Positions 63,382 to 64,000 of a DNA stretch of 64,000 nt are shown in pieces. The notes under the pieces were generated by a model, which did no database searches, was not told the DNA's origin, and saw only the letters and a list, made by a program, of their open reading frames with translations. Source of the stretch: Devosia sp. Lineage in GTDB: Bacteria > Pseudomonadota > Alphaproteobacteria > Rhizobiales > Devosiaceae. Where the stretch lies: assembly GCF_017307495.1 (NCBI RefSeq), contig NZ_JAFKHE010000031.1, forward strand, positions 21,397 to 85,396, read 5' to 3'. The translations under genes were made by a program, and so were the position numbers. The first letter of the stretch is position 1. The number at the start of each line of letters is the position of its first letter.

Positions 63382-63563
63382 TGAAGAAGATCAAGAACGA
63401 TCGCTCGAAGTACTTGACCAGGGCAACGCTGGTGTCGCGGAGACACGCCTCCACTCAGGGCCCCGAGCCCCGAACGGCGGAGGACTACCGAAACGCCAAG
63501 GGTGACGATGACGGCTACATCACCTACAGAAGGGACCCTCGCATGACGAAAGAGAAGGCCTGA
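63381..63563 (+). CDS. Sixty-residue basic peptide coupled to the kinase
   Basis: A 60-residue highly charged peptide (MKKIKNDRSKYLTRATLVSRR at its start, read in part; acidic DDDG near 42-45) with no hydrophobic core. Its ATG shares a base with the kinase stop (TGATG). Several Ser and Thr residues follow arginines, so it could be a kinase substrate; this is speculation. No homologue is recognised. Confidence 0.55.
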   Translation: MKKIKNDRSKYLTRATLVSRRHASTQGPEPRTAEDYRNAKGDDDGYITYRRDPRMTKEKA

Positions 63564-63591
63564 CGCAGGATCTGAACGGCTTGAACCAGCG

Positions 63592-63851
63592 TCAGTCGCG
63601 CTTTGTAAAGTCGATGCGGTCCCAACCCTCCTGCGCCTCCTCATACTGCGCGCGCATTTCATCCCGGTGTTCTGCCTCCCACTTCACCATCCTGGCAAAA
63701 TCCTGCTCCATGAGAGCGTCGGTGATCGCGCTCTCGGGCACCAGAATTTGTCCCGTCATCGGCTGAAATGGACTTGCCTTCAGGTCGAGCACGATCTGGT
63801 CGAGGGCCTCGGTCGGCAACGTTATCTTCTCAGAGCTCCTAGTGCGCAGAA
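63592..63851 (-). pseudogene. Host gene truncated at its 5' end by an insertion sequence
   Basis: A frame ending at 63592 encodes about 86 residues with a strand-like start (RTRSSEKITLPTEALDQIVL) and a charged helical end (KWEAEHRDEMRAQYEEAQEGW). It stays open into the insertion-sequence end, whose DNA supplies the upstream codons, so the natural N-terminus is lost or displaced. Function is not recognised. It is convergent with the kinase operon. Confidence 0.55.
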
Positions 63852-64000
63852 TGTTGATTTCCGCCGAGAACTGACCCGGGATTTCCACCGAGAAGTGACC
63901 CGCCTCTAGGTATGTTTCGGGTCGGGTTTGATGGTCAAGGTTCTGGCTTTCTCCTTCGTGGTTTTGGGATCGTGAGCGGAGCTGTTCTTGAAGCGGAAGC
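63852..64000. mobile_element. Terminal part of an insertion sequence, IS21-like by its ends
   Basis: The element begins TGTTGATTTCC and carries two 20-odd-base direct repeats (GATTTCCGCCGAGAACTGACCC at 63856-63877 and GATTTCCACCGAGAAGTGACCC at 63880-63901). Multiple repeats at a TG-beginning end are a mark of the IS21 family. A minus-strand frame entering from the right ends at a TAG at 63906-63908 and may be the transposition protein. Only 149 bases are visible, so the family call is tentative. Confidence 0.55.

Overview
The window reads as a high-GC alphaproteobacterial chromosome of the order Hyphomicrobiales, most like Devosia or a close relative. The evidence is the conserved housekeeping order (ftsH-tilS-cpoB-pal-tolB-tolA-tolR-tolQ-ybgC-ruvB...ruvA-ruvC, and zapA-6S RNA-5-FCL next to tkt-gap), a RopB/Omp25-type porin, and aio/ars proteins of the rhizobial type. 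The genus is inference; no rRNA or other taxonomic marker is present.

Housekeeping part (1-27.1 kb): a YcaQ-type DNA glycosylase, two small secreted Cys-containing proteins, a pentapeptide-repeat protein, an outer-membrane porin, glmM, ftsH, tilS, the Tol-Pal envelope machine, a CHRD-domain protein, ybgC, the ruv genes with a VapBC toxin-antitoxin pair lodged between ruvA and ruvB, two tandem diguanylate cyclases, yebC, ymdB, 5-FCL, 6S RNA, zapA, tkt and gap. Three intergenic palindromic repeat elements lie in this part.

Arsenic/phosphate island (27.1-61.3 kb): it begins immediately after the gap terminator with a decayed transposase. It is a mosaic of five modules. (1) Arsenite respiration: moaA-mobA-mog diverge from aioX-aioS-aioR and aioB-aioA-moeA-cytochrome c, with a sigma-54 promoter before aioB. 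(2) Arsenic detoxification: arsR-arsC(LMW)-acr3-arsC(Grx)-arsH, autoregulated from a dyad overlapping the arsR start. (3) A phnCDE1E2-like importer with a PhoB paralogue whose receiver has lost its catalytic residues, divergent from a complete pstSCAB-phoU-phoB operon. (4) A second phnDCEE-like importer behind a Pho box, followed by the flavin monooxygenase arsO. (5) A MerR-type regulator diverging from a small metal-type operon (a Cys-rich protein interrupted by an in-frame TAG, a CC-containing membrane peptide, YnfA, MFS). Relics of arsO (38.4 kb), arsH (53.2 kb), an MFS transporter (61 kb) and a transposase (27.4 kb), plus a diverged copy of the gap-downstream sequence at 38.6 kb, show that the island was built by repeated insertion and recombination.

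Working model: AioX/S/R sense arsenite and, through sigma-54, switch on the periplasmic oxidase AioBA, which passes electrons to the cytochrome c. Moa/Mob/Mog/Moe supply its molybdenum cofactor. The arsenate produced competes with phosphate, so dedicated high-affinity phosphate-type importers are carried alongside. Arsenate that enters is reduced by two different ArsC families and exported as arsenite by Acr3.

Right edge (61.4-64 kb): after a bidirectional terminator lies a compact three-gene operon (RuvC/RNase H-like protein, Hanks-type kinase, 60-residue basic peptide) that I cannot assign to a described system. A gene broken by an incoming insertion sequence, IS21-like by its ends, follows and runs out of the window.
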